Source: JBBQNR01 sp963774075 | GTDB taxonomy: Bacteria; Actinomycetota; Thermoleophilia; Solirubrobacterales; JBBDJG01 | NCBI GenBank assembly: GCA_963774075.1 | Contig: CAVZDP010000009.1 | Location: 310,001-374,000, forward strand | Length of the DNA stretch: 64,000 nucleotides | Reading direction: 5' to 3' | Shown here: positions 1 through 8,945 of the stretch, in pieces | Layout of the letters: each line of letters starts with the position of its first letter | Position numbering within the stretch: the first letter of the stretch is position 1 | Translations under genes and position numbers: made by a program | Notes under the pieces: model-generated | Database searches by the model: none | What the model was told of the DNA's origin: nothing | What the model saw: only the letters and a program-made list of their open reading frames with translations

Positions 1-969
1 GCCGGGCTGGTAGTGGGAGGGCGGCACACCGAGCTTGAGCTCGATCCTGCGCGTACGCTCGAGCGTGCGCTGGATCAGGACCCGGTTGCTCGCCAGCAGG
101 TCGCCGATCACGCCGAGCGCGGCAAGCTGGACGGCGACGACGAAGAGCATTGCTCCGAGCACGACGGACTGCACGTGGCCCTCGCCCTCGCCCTGCACGA
201 ACAGCACGAGGAAGCGGCCCCAGACCACCATCGCGATCAGCGCGATTACCGCCGCCGCGGTCGCGAACACGCGCAGCGGCTCGTAGGTCGTGTAGACGCG
301 GAAGATCGCGAGCGCGTTCGTGCGAACGTACGAGGTGATCGAGCGGAACAGGCGCGACTCGCGCAGCTTGGGGTTGGTCCGGATCGGGACGTGGTCGATC
401 GCGACGAGCATCTTGCCGGCCTGGATCACCGTCTCGAGCGTGTAGGTGAAGCGCGAGACGACCTGCACCTGAAGAGCAGCCTCGCGGTTGTAGGCGCGAA
501 AGCCGGACGTCGTGTCGGGGACGTCGGTCTCCGAAGCGCGCCGCACGACCCAGCTCCCGAGGCGTTGCAACAGTTTCTTGGTCGGCGAGAAGTGCTCGAC
601 CGAGTGCACCTCGCGGTCGCCGATCACGAGGTCGGCGTCGCCGCGAAGGATGGGCGCGACGAGCTTCGGGATATCGCCCGCGTTGTACTGGTTGTCGGCG
701 TCCGTGTTGACGATCACGTCGGCGTCCAGCTTCAGGCTGGCGTCGAGGCCGGCCTGGAAGGCCTGTGCGAGCCCCTTGTTGTTGGTCAGGAGCACGACGT
801 GGTCGACGCCGTGGCGACGGGCGACCTCGACCGTGCGGTCGGTGGAGCCGTCGTCGATCACGAGCCACTCGACCGTGTCGAATCCCTCGACCTGGCGCGG
901 GAGGTCTCGCAGCGTGACGGGCAACGAATCCTCTTCGTTGAGGCAGGGAATCTGGATGATGAGCTTCAT
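1..969 (-). CDS. GT2 family glycosyltransferase (dolichyl-phosphate-mannose synthase-like), 3' end cut by window edge
   Basis: Family 2 inverting glycosyltransferases move a sugar from a nucleotide donor to a lipid carrier or glycan. The first 323 codons are present and the C-terminus lies outside the window. Visible marks are the N-terminal IPCLNEE, the nucleotide-binding WLVIDDGSTD near residue 37, the metal-binding DADNQY near residue 92 and a TSGFRAYNR segment near 165. Two hydrophobic stretches follow at about 243-260 and 275-295. The ATG at 969 matches the usual family start (MKLIIQIPCLNEE). It is divergent from two GT39-like genes, which suggests a joint role in loading lipid-linked sugars and adding them to envelope glycans. 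Donor and acceptor cannot be read from the sequence. Confidence 0.88.
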   Translation of the reverse strand, partial: MKLIIQIPCLNEEDSLPVTLRDLPRQVEGFDTVEWLVIDDGSTDRTVEVARRHGVDHVVLLTNNKGLAQAFQAGLDASLKLDADVIVNTDADNQYNAGDIPKLVAPILRGDADLVIGDREVHSVEHFSPTKKLLQRLGSWVVRRASETDVPDTTSGFRAYNREAALQVQVVSRFTYTLETVIQAGKMLVAIDHVPIRTNPKLRESRLFRSITSYVRTNALAIFRVYTTYEPLRVFATAAAVIALIAMVVWGRFLVLFVQGEGEGHVQSVVLGAMLFVVAVQLAALGVIGDLLASNRVLIQRTLERTRRIELKLGVPPSHYQPG

Positions 970-1139
970 CGCCGTGGCGCTGGGAGCGGCTCTCGCCCGC
1001 ACCCGGGCGTTCAAAAAGCTACTCGTCGGTCCGGAATGATTGCGTAAACTGAGCGGCCGCCGTCCCGCCGAGGGGCGACGCGAGGTGGTGCGACCTCCGG
1101 GGCGGCCTCACCCACCCACCGCTGGAGCCCCAGCAGAGC

Positions 1140-2648
1140 ATGGAGACAGCAACCGTTCAGCGACGCATGCCCGGTTCCGTGAGCGCCTCTCGGCGCGGCC
1201 GCGCGCTGTCGACTGAAACCCTCGCCGTGGCGGCTTTCGTCGTGCTCGTCGTGATCGCCGTCGTGGGCTTCTTCGTGCGGGCCACGTACCCGAACTACGA
1301 CAGCTATTACACGTTGCTCTGGGGACAGGAGCTGCTCGACTTCCAGCTTCCGAGCTTCGAGGCTTACCGTGCGCCGACCGAGCATCCCCTCGCGCTCGGC
1401 TTCGGCGCCGCTCTGTCGGTGTTCGGGGACGGGGCCGACAGGCTGCTCGTTCTGATCACGCTGCTCGCCCTGGTCGTGCTGGCGGCGGGGACCTACCGCC
1501 TGGGCAGGATCTGCTTTCACCCGTTCGTGGGGGCGCTCGCTGCGTTCTTCGTGCTCACGCGCTTCGATTTCCCCTCGCTCGCGGTGCGCGGCTACATCGA
1601 CATCCCGTTCATGGCGACGGTCGTGTGGGCGGGTGCACTCGAGGCGGCGAAACCTCGTCGCGGCCTGCCGGTCTTCCTGCTGCTCGGGGCGGCCGGCCTG
1701 ATGCGCCCGGAGGCCTGGATCCTCGCGGGCCTCTACTTCCTGTGGATGGGGTGGCGCGCGGATTGGGGCGAGCGTGTCCGTTACGCGGCGCTGGCCGCGA
1801 TCGGACCGGTGCTGTGGGCGGCGACGGACTTCGTGGTCACCGGCGATCCGGCGTTCTCGCTTCATTCCACTCAGGACCTGGCCGCCGAGCTTCGGCGCCA
1901 GAAGTCGGGCTCGGTCGTGCTCGACGTCCTGCCCCAGTTCCTTCGCGCGACGGTGAAGACGCCCGTCTACTTCGCCGGGATCGCCGGGCTCCTGATCGCG
2001 ATCTGGAGGTTCCCCACGCGCGTCGTCATCCCGTCGGTCCTGTTCCTGGCCGGCGTCTTCACGTTCGTGGCGAGCGGGCTCGCCGGGCTGTCAGTGATCG
2101 TGCGCTACCTGATGGTGCCGTCGGTGATGATGTGCCTGTTCGCCGCGGTCGCCCTGGGAGGCTTCACCATGATGCCTCGCGGCTCGAGGCTTCGCCGCGC
2201 CTGGGCGGCGGGAGCGCTCGCCGCCACGATCGGAGGTCTCACCTTTACTCTCTTCAACCCGCCGAGCTTCACGCGCTTCGACGGCGAGCTGGTCTTCCGC
2301 GGCGACACCAGCCGCAGCCTGCGCTCCATCCTGCACAAACCCGCGGTGGAGGAGAGCCTCCGCTGCGGGGCGGTCTCGGTGCCAACCCACAAGCTGATCC
2401 CCGACGTGCGCTGGATCCTCGATCTGGGCGAGCCGGACGTCGTGGCGCGCTCCGACCCGGCGCCCGAGTCGCAGCGCAAGGCGCGCTACGGCGTCGCGTT
2501 GTTCCCCGTCGGGCGCAGGAACGTCCTGCGTACCGGCTTCGCGGTCAACACGGACACGACCACCCAGGTGCCAGGGCCGGGCTTCACGCGAGTCGCCACC
2601 GACCGCTACTTCGCGGCCTACGTCCGTTGCCCGCCCGGACGCGCGTAG
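1140..2648 (+). CDS. Multi-spanning membrane protein, GT39/PMT-like glycosyltransferase
   Basis: A 502-residue protein with a basic N-terminus and about eight to ten hydrophobic segments, followed by a soluble C-terminal part from about residue 390. The first extracytoplasmic loop, just after helix 1 (residues about 48-75), contains an aspartate (YPNYDSYY) where GT39 enzymes place the catalytic acid. A RAPTEHPLA segment follows, as in the arabinofuranosyl/mannosyl transferase superfamily. GT39 members use lipid-linked sugars on the outer face of the membrane. The next gene is a paralogue overlapping it by about 20 bases, so the two are probably co-translated. The specific glycan is unknown. 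A second ATG 27 bases downstream is an alternative start. Confidence 0.7.
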   Translation: METATVQRRMPGSVSASRRGRALSTETLAVAAFVVLVVIAVVGFFVRATYPNYDSYYTLLWGQELLDFQLPSFEAYRAPTEHPLALGFGAALSVFGDGADRLLVLITLLALVVLAAGTYRLGRICFHPFVGALAAFFVLTRFDFPSLAVRGYIDIPFMATVVWAGALEAAKPRRGLPVFLLLGAAGLMRPEAWILAGLYFLWMGWRADWGERVRYAALAAIGPVLWAATDFVVTGDPAFSLHSTQDLAAELRRQKSGSVVLDVLPQFLRATVKTPVYFAGIAGLLIAIWRFPTRVVIPSVLFLAGVFTFVASGLAGLSVIVRYLMVPSVMMCLFAAVALGGFTMMPRGSRLRRAWAAGALAATIGGLTFTLFNPPSFTRFDGELVFRGDTSRSLRSILHKPAVEESLRCGAVSVPTHKLIPDVRWILDLGEPDVVARSDPAPESQRKARYGVALFPVGRRNVLRTGFAVNTDTTTQVPGPGFTRVATDRYFAAYVRCPPGRA

Positions 2649-4357
2649 CGCGTCCGCGTTGGCCGGCGCCGGCGCTCGGCGCCGTGCTGGCTCTGGCGCT
2701 GGCGCTTCGCCTCTGGGGCGTCAAGCACGGGCTGCCCTACGTCTACAACGTCGACGAGAGCTCGAACTTCGTGCCGACCGCGGTCGCCTTCTTCGCCGGC
2801 GACTACAACCCGCACTACTTCATAAACCCGCCCGCGTTCTCGTACCTGCTGCACTCCGTGCTCGCCGTCTGGTTCGGGGGCGGCTGGCCGTTCGGTGCGC
2901 GTGCCGACGTGTCCGAGGCCTACGCGATCGACCCGACGGCCGTCTTCATCGTGGCGCGCGTGACCGTCGCGCTCCTCGGCGTGGCTACGGTGGCGCTCGT
3001 CTACGCGACCGGCGTCCGGCTCTACGACCGCCGAGTCGGCCTCCTGGCGGCGGCGATCATGGCGACCGCCTTTCTACCGGTGTTCTACTCGCACCTCGCG
3101 TTGAACGACGTGCCGGCGTTGCTCCCGCTGGCGGCGTCCGTCTACGGCAGCGCCGGCGTGCTCACCCGCGGCCGGCCGGGCGACTACGTGCTGGCGGGCG
3201 CGGGCCTCGGCCTGGCGGTGGCGACGAAGTACACCGCCGGGATCGTGATCCTGCCGCTGCTGGTCGCGGCAGCGTGGCGGCTCGCCGACCGGGGCGAGCG
3301 GGCGCCCGCCGCGCTCGGGCTGGCCGTCGCCGGTGGCGTCGCGGCGCTGGCGTTCGTCGTCGCCAACCCGCATGCCCTGCTCTCCTTCGGCGAGTTCTGG
3401 GCCGACGTGGAGAAGCAGGAAAGCGCCGCGGGCGACCTCGGCAAGCTCGGCCAGACCTACGACTCCGGCTTTCTCTACTACCTGTGGGTGCTCACGTGGG
3501 GGTTCGGCTGGGTGCCGGCGCTGATGGCTGCCGTCGCGATTCCGTTCGCGTTTCGCGACGACGCGCGGAAGGCGCTGTTCCTCGTGCCGTGGCCGCTCGC
3601 CCTGTTCGTCTTCATGGGCGTCCAGGACCGCTTCTTCGGCCGCTGGTTGCTGCCGGCGCTCCCCGCCCTGGCGCTGCTGGCGGCGTTCGGCGCCGTCTGG
3701 CTGGTCGACCGGCTGCGCGCGTCGCCTCGAACGCGAGCCGCGCTGCTCGGTGCGGCGGCGCTCCTGCTCGCCGGCCAGGGAATCGTCTACAGCGTCCATC
3801 TCGACCGCGTGCTCTCGCGCGACGACACGCGCAACCTCGCGCGGGCGTGGATGGTCGAGAACGTGCCTCCGGGTTCGAAGATCGTCATCGAGCCGATCGT
3901 GCCGGAGGCGTGGACGACCGACGCGGGCCGGCCTCCTGCGGTGACGCCCAACGGCCGCCGCTGGAACAAGTTCCTCACGACGCGCACCACGGTCGACGAG
4001 CAGGGGCGAGAGCGGCGCGGCAACGTTGGGCGCACGATCGCGATCGAGGACTACGAGCGGGTGACGCGTCCAGCGCTCGTCGGCTCGTACGCCCGAGGGG
4101 GCTTCTGCTGGGTCGTGATCGGCTCGACGCAGTACGGCAGGGCGTTCGCGGACCCCGACGCGGTGCCGCAGGCCATCCGCTACTACCGCAGCCTCAGCCG
4201 CCACTCGGACCTCGTGTACGAGGTCGACCCGTACCGGCCCGGAAAGGGGCCGGTGAAGTTCAACTTCGACTGGAGCTTCGACTACTACCCGCTCGCATAC
4301 GAGCGCCCGGGGCCGACGGTGAAGATCCATCGCCTGCGGGCAGGCGCTTGCACCTAG
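2627..4357 (+). CDS. GT39 (PMT-like) membrane glycosyltransferase
   Basis: About 576 residues with roughly ten transmembrane helices and a soluble C-terminus. Residues about 40-75 carry YVYNVDESSNFV and HYFINPPAFSYLL, the acidic first loop and proline-rich motif of the PMT family, which transfers sugars from polyprenyl-phosphate donors outside the cell. The start is uncertain. The only standard codon ahead of the first helix is TTG at 2627, inside the end of the upstream gene. GTG at 2684 would remove half of helix 1. No Shine-Dalgarno is visible, so translation is probably coupled to the preceding paralogue. The long C-terminal region after residue 380 is tyrosine/arginine-rich and probably extracytoplasmic. 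Confidence 0.72.
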   Translation: MPARTRVARPRWPAPALGAVLALALALRLWGVKHGLPYVYNVDESSNFVPTAVAFFAGDYNPHYFINPPAFSYLLHSVLAVWFGGGWPFGARADVSEAYAIDPTAVFIVARVTVALLGVATVALVYATGVRLYDRRVGLLAAAIMATAFLPVFYSHLALNDVPALLPLAASVYGSAGVLTRGRPGDYVLAGAGLGLAVATKYTAGIVILPLLVAAAWRLADRGERAPAALGLAVAGGVAALAFVVANPHALLSFGEFWADVEKQESAAGDLGKLGQTYDSGFLYYLWVLTWGFGWVPALMAAVAIPFAFRDDARKALFLVPWPLALFVFMGVQDRFFGRWLLPALPALALLAAFGAVWLVDRLRASPRTRAALLGAAALLLAGQGIVYSVHLDRVLSRDDTRNLARAWMVENVPPGSKIVIEPIVPEAWTTDAGRPPAVTPNGRRWNKFLTTRTTVDEQGRERRGNVGRTIAIEDYERVTRPALVGSYARGGFCWVVIGSTQYGRAFADPDAVPQAIRYYRSLSRHSDLVYEVDPYRPGKGPVKFNFDWSFDYYPLAYERPGPTVKIHRLRAGACT

Positions 4358-4381
4358 CGCCGAGGAGCCGGAACCCCGGAG

Positions 4382-4387
4382 TAGAAT
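4382..4387 (+). promoter_or_regulatory. -10 box (TAGAAT) of the riboflavin operon
   Basis: TAGAAT matches five of six consensus positions and lies 44 bases before the ribD ATG, giving a leader of about 38 bases. The leader contains a near-perfect direct repeat (4396-4410 and 4415-4429), whose second copy holds the AGGAGG ribosome binding site (4420-4425). The leader is far too short for an FMN riboswitch. Confidence 0.5.
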
Positions 4388-4431
4388 TGATTCGCGAGTC
4401 AGGACGACGGCCCCGAGTCAGGAGGACGGCG

Positions 4432-5589
4432 ATGGTGCTCCCTTCGAGGCCGCCTGCGGCCCTGAGCCGCACCAGCGGGATGACAGAGCAAGACCTGCGG
4501 CATATGAAACGGGCGATCCAGCTCGCCGAGCATGGCCGTGGGCACACGAGCCCCAATCCGCTCGTCGGCGCCGTCATCGTGCGCGACGGGACCGTCCTGG
4601 GCGAGGGCTACCACACCGCCTACGGAGCGGCCCACGCGGAGGTGACGGCGCTCGAGGACTGCCGCCAGGATCCGATCGGCGCCACCCTCTACGTCACGCT
4701 CGAGCCATGTTGCCACCAGGGCCGCACCCCTCCCTGCACCGACGCGATCTTGAAGGCGGGCATCAAGAAGGTCGTCGTCGCTTCCGACGACCCCTCGGAG
4801 AAGGCCTCCGGGCGGGGGCTCGGAATCCTGCGCGACGAAGGCTTGGAAGTGGTCTCCGTCGACGGCGAGTGCGGGCGCACAGCTCGGCTTCTCAACCAGC
4901 CGTTTCGGAAACTCGCGCTCACGGGCAGTCCGCACGTCACGTACAAGGCTGCAATGACGCTCGACGGCAAGGTCGCCACTCAGACCGGCGACTCGAAATG
5001 GATCTCGAGCGAGGAGAGCCGCAAGCTCGTCCATCGCTGGCGCGGTGAGCTCGACGCCGTCTGCATCGGCGTGGGAACCGCGCTGGCGGACGACCCGCTG
5101 CTGACCGCGCGCGCCGGCGGCGAGGCTCGCCAGCCGCGGCGCGTCGTGTTCGACTCCGAGGCGCGGCTGCCGGTCGACAGCAACCTCGTGCGTTCGGCGC
5201 CGGACGTGCCGCTGATCGTGGTCGTCTCGCGAGCCTGTCCGCGAAGCGCGGCCGATGGGCTGCGGGCCGCCGGCGTCGAGATCGTGACGGCGGCGGGGGG
5301 GACGGAGCAGGCTCGCGTCGGCGACGCGCTGAAGAAGCTCGGCGACCTCGGCATCCAGAGCATGTTGCTCGAGGGGGGCCCGCACCTTGCAGGCGCGTTC
5401 CTGGACGCCGGCGAGATCGATGAGCTACGCCTCTTCGTCGCCCCGATCGCTCTGGGAGGCCGCTCCGCACCGGGGCTGTTCGAGGGCGAGGGCTCGGAGA
5501 AGATCGCCGACGCCCAACGCGCTCACTGGCTGGTGAGCGAGCCGATCGGCGAGGACGTGATGATCAGGGCTCGCCTGAACGAGTGGTAG
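4432..5589 (+). CDS. ribD: Bifunctional pyrimidine deaminase/reductase RibD
   Basis: RibD carries out steps two and three of riboflavin synthesis: deamination of diaminohydroxyphosphoribosylamino-pyrimidine, then NADPH reduction of the ribose. The N-terminal deaminase half has the zinc site HAE (near residue 68) and PCCHQGRTPPC (91-101). The C-terminal reductase half starts near residue 165 (YKAAMTLDGKVA) and contains LLEGGPHLAGAF. ATG 4432 is chosen because a perfect AGGAGG lies six bases upstream. ATG 4480 (MTEQDLRHM) is closer to the usual family N-terminus and would remove 16 residues. First gene of the rib operon. Confidence 0.95.
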   Translation: MVLPSRPPAALSRTSGMTEQDLRHMKRAIQLAEHGRGHTSPNPLVGAVIVRDGTVLGEGYHTAYGAAHAEVTALEDCRQDPIGATLYVTLEPCCHQGRTPPCTDAILKAGIKKVVVASDDPSEKASGRGLGILRDEGLEVVSVDGECGRTARLLNQPFRKLALTGSPHVTYKAAMTLDGKVATQTGDSKWISSEESRKLVHRWRGELDAVCIGVGTALADDPLLTARAGGEARQPRRVVFDSEARLPVDSNLVRSAPDVPLIVVVSRACPRSAADGLRAAGVEIVTAAGGTEQARVGDALKKLGDLGIQSMLLEGGPHLAGAFLDAGEIDELRLFVAPIALGGRSAPGLFEGEGSEKIADAQRAHWLVSEPIGEDVMIRARLNEW

Positions 5590-5614
5590 GCGCGGGGGCG
5601 AGGGAAGCTCCCTG

Positions 5615-6217
5615 ATGTTCACGGGCCTGGTTCAGCAGGTGGGCACCGTGGCGGAGCTGGCGAGGAGTGACGGCGGGGCCCGGCTCGCGATCAGCGCAAT
5701 GCTTGCGTCGTCGGTGTCCGAGGGAGACTCCGTGCTCGTGAACGGCGTCTGCCTGACCGCGACGCGGGTCGACGAGCAGGCGTTCGAGGCCGACCTCAGC
5801 TCGGAGACGCTGCGCCGCAGCGCCCTGGACGAAGCGCAGCCCGGGGATCGCGTCAACCTCGAGCTGGCGCTCCGCACGTCTGACCGTCTCGGGGGCCACA
5901 TCGTGCAGGGCCACGTAGACGCGGTCGCCGAGGTGGGCTCGGTGCGAGAGGACGGTTCCGCGGTCGAGCTGTGGATCGAGGCCCCGGCGCCGGTTCTTCG
6001 CTACGTCGTCGAGAAGGGGTCGGTTGCCATCGACGGGGTGAGCCTCACCGTCACTGACGTGGACGAGTCCGGCTTCGGCATCTCCCTCGTCCCGGAGACG
6101 CTCGAACGCACCAACCTCTCCGATGCCGCACCGGGGCGGAGGGTTAACCTTGAGGTGGACGTGCTCGCCAAGTACGTGGAGAAGCTCGCCCTACCGTCGA
6201 ATGAGGAAGGCAGATGA
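5615..6217 (+). CDS. ribE: Riboflavin synthase alpha chain
   Basis: The final enzyme of the pathway, dismutating two 6,7-dimethyl-8-ribityllumazine molecules into riboflavin and a pyrimidine. It has 200 residues, the normal length. It begins with the conserved MFTGLVQ and shows the two tandem lumazine-binding barrels, with LGGHIVQGHVD near residue 90 starting the second. The stop codon overlaps the ribBA start as ATGA at 6214-6217, so translation is coupled. Confidence 0.96.
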   Translation: MFTGLVQQVGTVAELARSDGGARLAISAMLASSVSEGDSVLVNGVCLTATRVDEQAFEADLSSETLRRSALDEAQPGDRVNLELALRTSDRLGGHIVQGHVDAVAEVGSVREDGSAVELWIEAPAPVLRYVVEKGSVAIDGVSLTVTDVDESGFGISLVPETLERTNLSDAAPGRRVNLEVDVLAKYVEKLALPSNEEGR

Positions 6218-7569
6218 CTAGCCAAGGCTCACAGTTCAGCACGATCGAAGAGGCGCTGGAGGATGTCCGCGCCGGCAGGATGGTTGTCGTCTGCGACGCA
6301 GAGGATCGGGAGAACGAGGGCGACCTCACGCTCGCGGCTCAGTTCGCCACGCCGGAGAACATCAACTTCATGGCACGGGAGGCGCGAGGCCTGATCTGCC
6401 TCGCCCTCACGCCGGAGCGCTGCGACGAGCTCGGCCTCGACCTGATGGCGGCGAAGAACGAATCGTCGTTCGAGACTGCGTTCACGGTCTCGGTCGAGGC
6501 GCGCGAAGGCGTCACCACCGGCATCTCGGCGCACGATCGCGCCCACACGATTCAGGTCGCCATCGACCCGCGATCGCGGCCCACCGACCTGGTGCAGCCC
6601 GGGCACGTGTTCCCGCTCAAAGCTCGCTCGGGCGGGGTTCTCGAGCGTACGGGGCAGACGGAGGCCGGAGTGGACCTCGCCCGGCTGGCCGGCCTCATCC
6701 CCGCGGCCGTGATCTGCGAGATCATGAACGACGACGGGACGATGGCCCGGGTCAAGGACCTCGTCCCGTATTGCCAGCGCCACGGGCTGAAGATGGTCAC
6801 GGTCGGGGACCTGATCGCGTACCGCCGGCGTACCGAGCGGCTGGTCGAGCGGGTGGCACAGGCGAGCCTGCCGACCGAGTACGGCGACTTCGACGTCGTC
6901 GGCTATCGCTCCCTCCTCGACAACAAGCACCACGTCGCAATGGTCAAGGGAGACGTTCGCTCGGCGGCCGAGCAGGGAGAGTCGGTGATGGTGCGCGTGC
7001 ACTCGGAGTGCCTGACCGGCGACGTCTTCCACTCGCTTCGCTGTGACTGCGGCCAGCAGCTCGCCGACGCTTTGACGCGAATCGAGAACGAGGGCCTCGG
7101 CGTCCTGCTCTACCTCTCTCAGGAAGGCCGCGGCATCGGGCTGCTGAACAAGCTGCGGGCATACAAGCTCCAGGAGGGCGGGCTCGACACGGTGGACGCG
7201 AACCTCGAGCTCGGGCTCCCCGCGGACCTGCGCGACTACGGCATCGGCGCCCAGATCCTCGTCGACCTCGGGCTCAAGTCGATTCGCATCCTCACGAACA
7301 ACCCGAAGAAGATCGTCGGGCTCGAGGGGTACGGGCTGACGGTCACCGACCAGATACCGATCGAGCAGCTCCCCGGCACGCACAACCGCGACTACCTACG
7401 CGCCAAGCGTGATCGTCTCGGGCACATGCTGCACCATCAGGGGCTGCCGCTCGACGAGGACATGTTCAGGGAGGAGCGCGCCGCCGACCGCAGCCGCGCG
7501 GTTGCGGAGTCGCGGCTCGTCGCGGGCCTCGTCGAGCAGTCCGACCTGGAGGACGTCGAGCGCACGTGA
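6214..7569 (+). CDS. ribBA: Bifunctional DHBP synthase / GTP cyclohydrolase II
   Basis: Supplies both precursors of riboflavin. The N-terminal half (about 1-205) makes 3,4-dihydroxy-2-butanone 4-phosphate from ribulose 5-phosphate (CDAEDRENEGDL near 29, TGISAHDRA near 106). The C-terminal half opens GTP with a zinc site (CLTGDVFHSLRCDCG near 264) and the catalytic SQEGRGIGLLNK near 301. Its length of 451 residues includes about 40 extra charged residues at the C-terminus. It overlaps ribE by four bases and ribH by four bases (GTGA). Confidence 0.96.
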   Translation: MTSQGSQFSTIEEALEDVRAGRMVVVCDAEDRENEGDLTLAAQFATPENINFMAREARGLICLALTPERCDELGLDLMAAKNESSFETAFTVSVEAREGVTTGISAHDRAHTIQVAIDPRSRPTDLVQPGHVFPLKARSGGVLERTGQTEAGVDLARLAGLIPAAVICEIMNDDGTMARVKDLVPYCQRHGLKMVTVGDLIAYRRRTERLVERVAQASLPTEYGDFDVVGYRSLLDNKHHVAMVKGDVRSAAEQGESVMVRVHSECLTGDVFHSLRCDCGQQLADALTRIENEGLGVLLYLSQEGRGIGLLNKLRAYKLQEGGLDTVDANLELGLPADLRDYGIGAQILVDLGLKSIRILTNNPKKIVGLEGYGLTVTDQIPIEQLPGTHNRDYLRAKRDRLGHMLHHQGLPLDEDMFREERAADRSRAVAESRLVAGLVEQSDLEDVERT

Positions 7570-8015
7570 GCGCGGGCGTGGGCGCGGGCAGCCGCTTCGC
7601 GATCGTGCGCGCCACCTTCTACGAGGACCTTGCCGAGCGCCTGACCGAGGGTGCGCTGCGCGCGCTGGGCGAGGACGGCGTCGATGCCGGCGACGTCGAC
7701 GTCCACGACGTGCCGGGGGCGTTCGAGCTGCCGCTCGCCGCGAAGGCCTGCGCGCATTCGGGGCGCTACGCGGGAGTCGTCTGCCTGGGCGCGGTCATCC
7801 GCGGCGAGACGGACCACTACGACTACGTCTGCGCGGCGGCGGCACACGGGATCGAGCGGGTGCAGCTCGACACGGGCGTGCCGTGCGCGTTCGGCGTGCT
7901 GACGGTCGAGACCATGGAGCAGGCGCTCGCTCGCTCCGGCGGCGGCAAGCGCGACCAGGGCTACAGCGCCGGTCGCACCGCCGTGCAGATGGCGCACCTC
8001 GTGCGCTCCCTCTAA
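7566..8015 (+). CDS. ribH: 6,7-dimethyl-8-ribityllumazine synthase
   Basis: Condenses the pyrimidine and the butanone phosphate to lumazine. It has 149 residues, within the family range. The substrate loop VPGAFELP (near 48) and GAVIRGETDHYDYV with the catalytic histidine (near 76) are intact. The start is GTG in a GTGA overlap with ribBA. The operon therefore runs ribD-ribE-ribBA-ribH without ribC/F. The TAA stop is part of the -10 box proposed for the next gene. Confidence 0.95.
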   Translation: MSAGVGAGSRFAIVRATFYEDLAERLTEGALRALGEDGVDAGDVDVHDVPGAFELPLAAKACAHSGRYAGVVCLGAVIRGETDHYDYVCAAAAHGIERVQLDTGVPCAFGVLTVETMEQALARSGGGKRDQGYSAGRTAVQMAHLVRSL

Positions 8016-8018
8016 TCT
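8013..8018 (+). promoter_or_regulatory. -10 box (TAATCT) of the DJ-1/PfpI gene, leaderless
   Basis: TAATCT overlaps the ribH stop codon and lies eight bases before the TTG start at 8027. No Shine-Dalgarno is present, consistent with transcription starting at or next to the initiation codon. Confidence 0.4.
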
Positions 8019-8026
8019 TTCGGCCC

Positions 8027-8668
8027 TTGAAGACCGCGATCCTCCTCTTCGACGGCTTCACGGCGCTCGACGCGGTCGGGCCCTACGAGGTCCTGAGCCG
8101 CATCCCCGACAACCAGGTGCGGTTCGTGGCCGCAGAGCCGGGAGAGAAGCGAACGGAGACGCACGTGCTGTCGGTCGTCGTGGACCACGCGCTCGAGGAC
8201 GTGACGGACCCCGAGATCCTCCTGATCCCGGGCGGCTTCGGCACGCGAGGGCTGCTGGGTGACGAGCATCTGCTCGACTGGATCCGCGGTGCCCACGAGA
8301 CGTCGCAATGGACGACCTCGGTCTGCACCGGCGCTCTACTGCTCGGAGCCGCCGGAATACTGCGCGGGCTGAAGGCGACCACGCACTGGTTCTCGTTGGA
8401 CAGGCTGACCGAATTCGGCGCCGAGCCGACCTCGGAGCGAGTCGTCGAGCAGGGCAAGGTCATCACCGCCGCCGGCGTGTCGGCCGGCATCGACATGGCG
8501 CTGCGCCTGGCGCAGCAGGTAGCCGGGGACGACATCGCCCAGGCAATCCAACTCAGCATCGAGTACGACCCCGAGCCGCCGTTCGACGCCGGCTCGCCGG
8601 CGAAGGCGCCGGCACACATCGTGGAGCTCGTCAGCACCATCTCGCGCAAGGCCGAAGCGACCCTCTAG
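8027..8668 (+). CDS. DJ-1/PfpI family protein (isonitrile hydratase/glutamine amidotransferase-like fold)
   Basis: A 213-residue single-domain protein of the DJ-1/PfpI superfamily. The nucleophile cysteine sits in TSVCTGALLLGAAGIL (near residue 102), preceded by the ILLIPGGFGTRG loop (near 68). An acidic residue of the usual triad precursor is seen at LFDGFTALDAVGPYEVL near the N-terminus. That N-terminal signature is typical of isonitrile hydratase-like and GlxA-like amidases, but no AraC-type DNA-binding domain follows, so it is a stand-alone enzyme-like protein. Start TTG 8027 matches the family N-terminus (MKTAILLFDGFTALD). Substrate unknown. Confidence 0.85.
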   Translation: MKTAILLFDGFTALDAVGPYEVLSRIPDNQVRFVAAEPGEKRTETHVLSVVVDHALEDVTDPEILLIPGGFGTRGLLGDEHLLDWIRGAHETSQWTTSVCTGALLLGAAGILRGLKATTHWFSLDRLTEFGAEPTSERVVEQGKVITAAGVSAGIDMALRLAQQVAGDDIAQAIQLSIEYDPEPPFDAGSPAKAPAHIVELVSTISRKAEATL

Positions 8669-8671
8669 AAT
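8666..8671 (+). promoter_or_regulatory. -10 box (TAGAAT) of rpmB
   Basis: A five-of-six match overlapping the stop of the upstream gene, 11 bases before the rpmB ATG. This leaves at most a few untranslated bases. Confidence 0.5.
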
Positions 8672-8682
8672 CCGCCGAGCCC

Positions 8683-8874
8683 ATGCCCAAGGTATGCCAC
8701 GTCTGCAGTCGCGGCCCCGCGTTCGGCCACAGCCGCAGCCACTCGATGGTGGCGAGCAAGCGCCGCTTCAACCCGAACCTCCAAAAGGTCCGGATCGACG
8801 ACCGCGGCACCCCGCGCCGCGTCTACGTCTGCACCCGCTGCCTGAAGGCGGGCAAGGTCTCCAAGGCCGCCTAG
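8683..8874 (+). CDS. rpmB: Ribosomal protein L28, zinc-ribbon form
   Basis: Large-subunit protein L28, 63 residues. It begins MPKVCHVCSRGPAFGHSRSHS and has a second CxxC (VCTRC) near residue 50. The two CxxC pairs mark the zinc-binding paralogue type rather than the zinc-free type. It is followed directly by a strong terminator, so it is probably a single-gene transcript. The rpmB-fakA-recG order is common in Gram-positive bacteria. Actinobacteria often keep zinc-free L28 copies under zinc control, but no second copy is in this window. Confidence 0.95.
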   Translation: MPKVCHVCSRGPAFGHSRSHSMVASKRRFNPNLQKVRIDDRGTPRRVYVCTRCLKAGKVSKAA

Positions 8875-8879
8875 GCCTC

Positions 8880-8901
8880 AGGACCCGTTGAGGGTCCTTT
8901 T
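8880..8901 (+). terminator. Intrinsic terminator after rpmB
   Basis: Seven-base stem AGGACCC/GGGTCCT with a GTTGA loop (8880-8898), running into TTTT at 8898-8901, six bases after the rpmB stop. Confidence 0.85.
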
Positions 8902-8945
8902 GCGCTTTCAGGGCCTCCTTACCTCTGGCGGGAGGGAGCGCTAGG

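Noticed and set aside
4358..4431. FMN riboswitch before ribD
   Set aside because: Only 74 bases between genes and about 38 bases of leader; none of the conserved RFN blocks is present.
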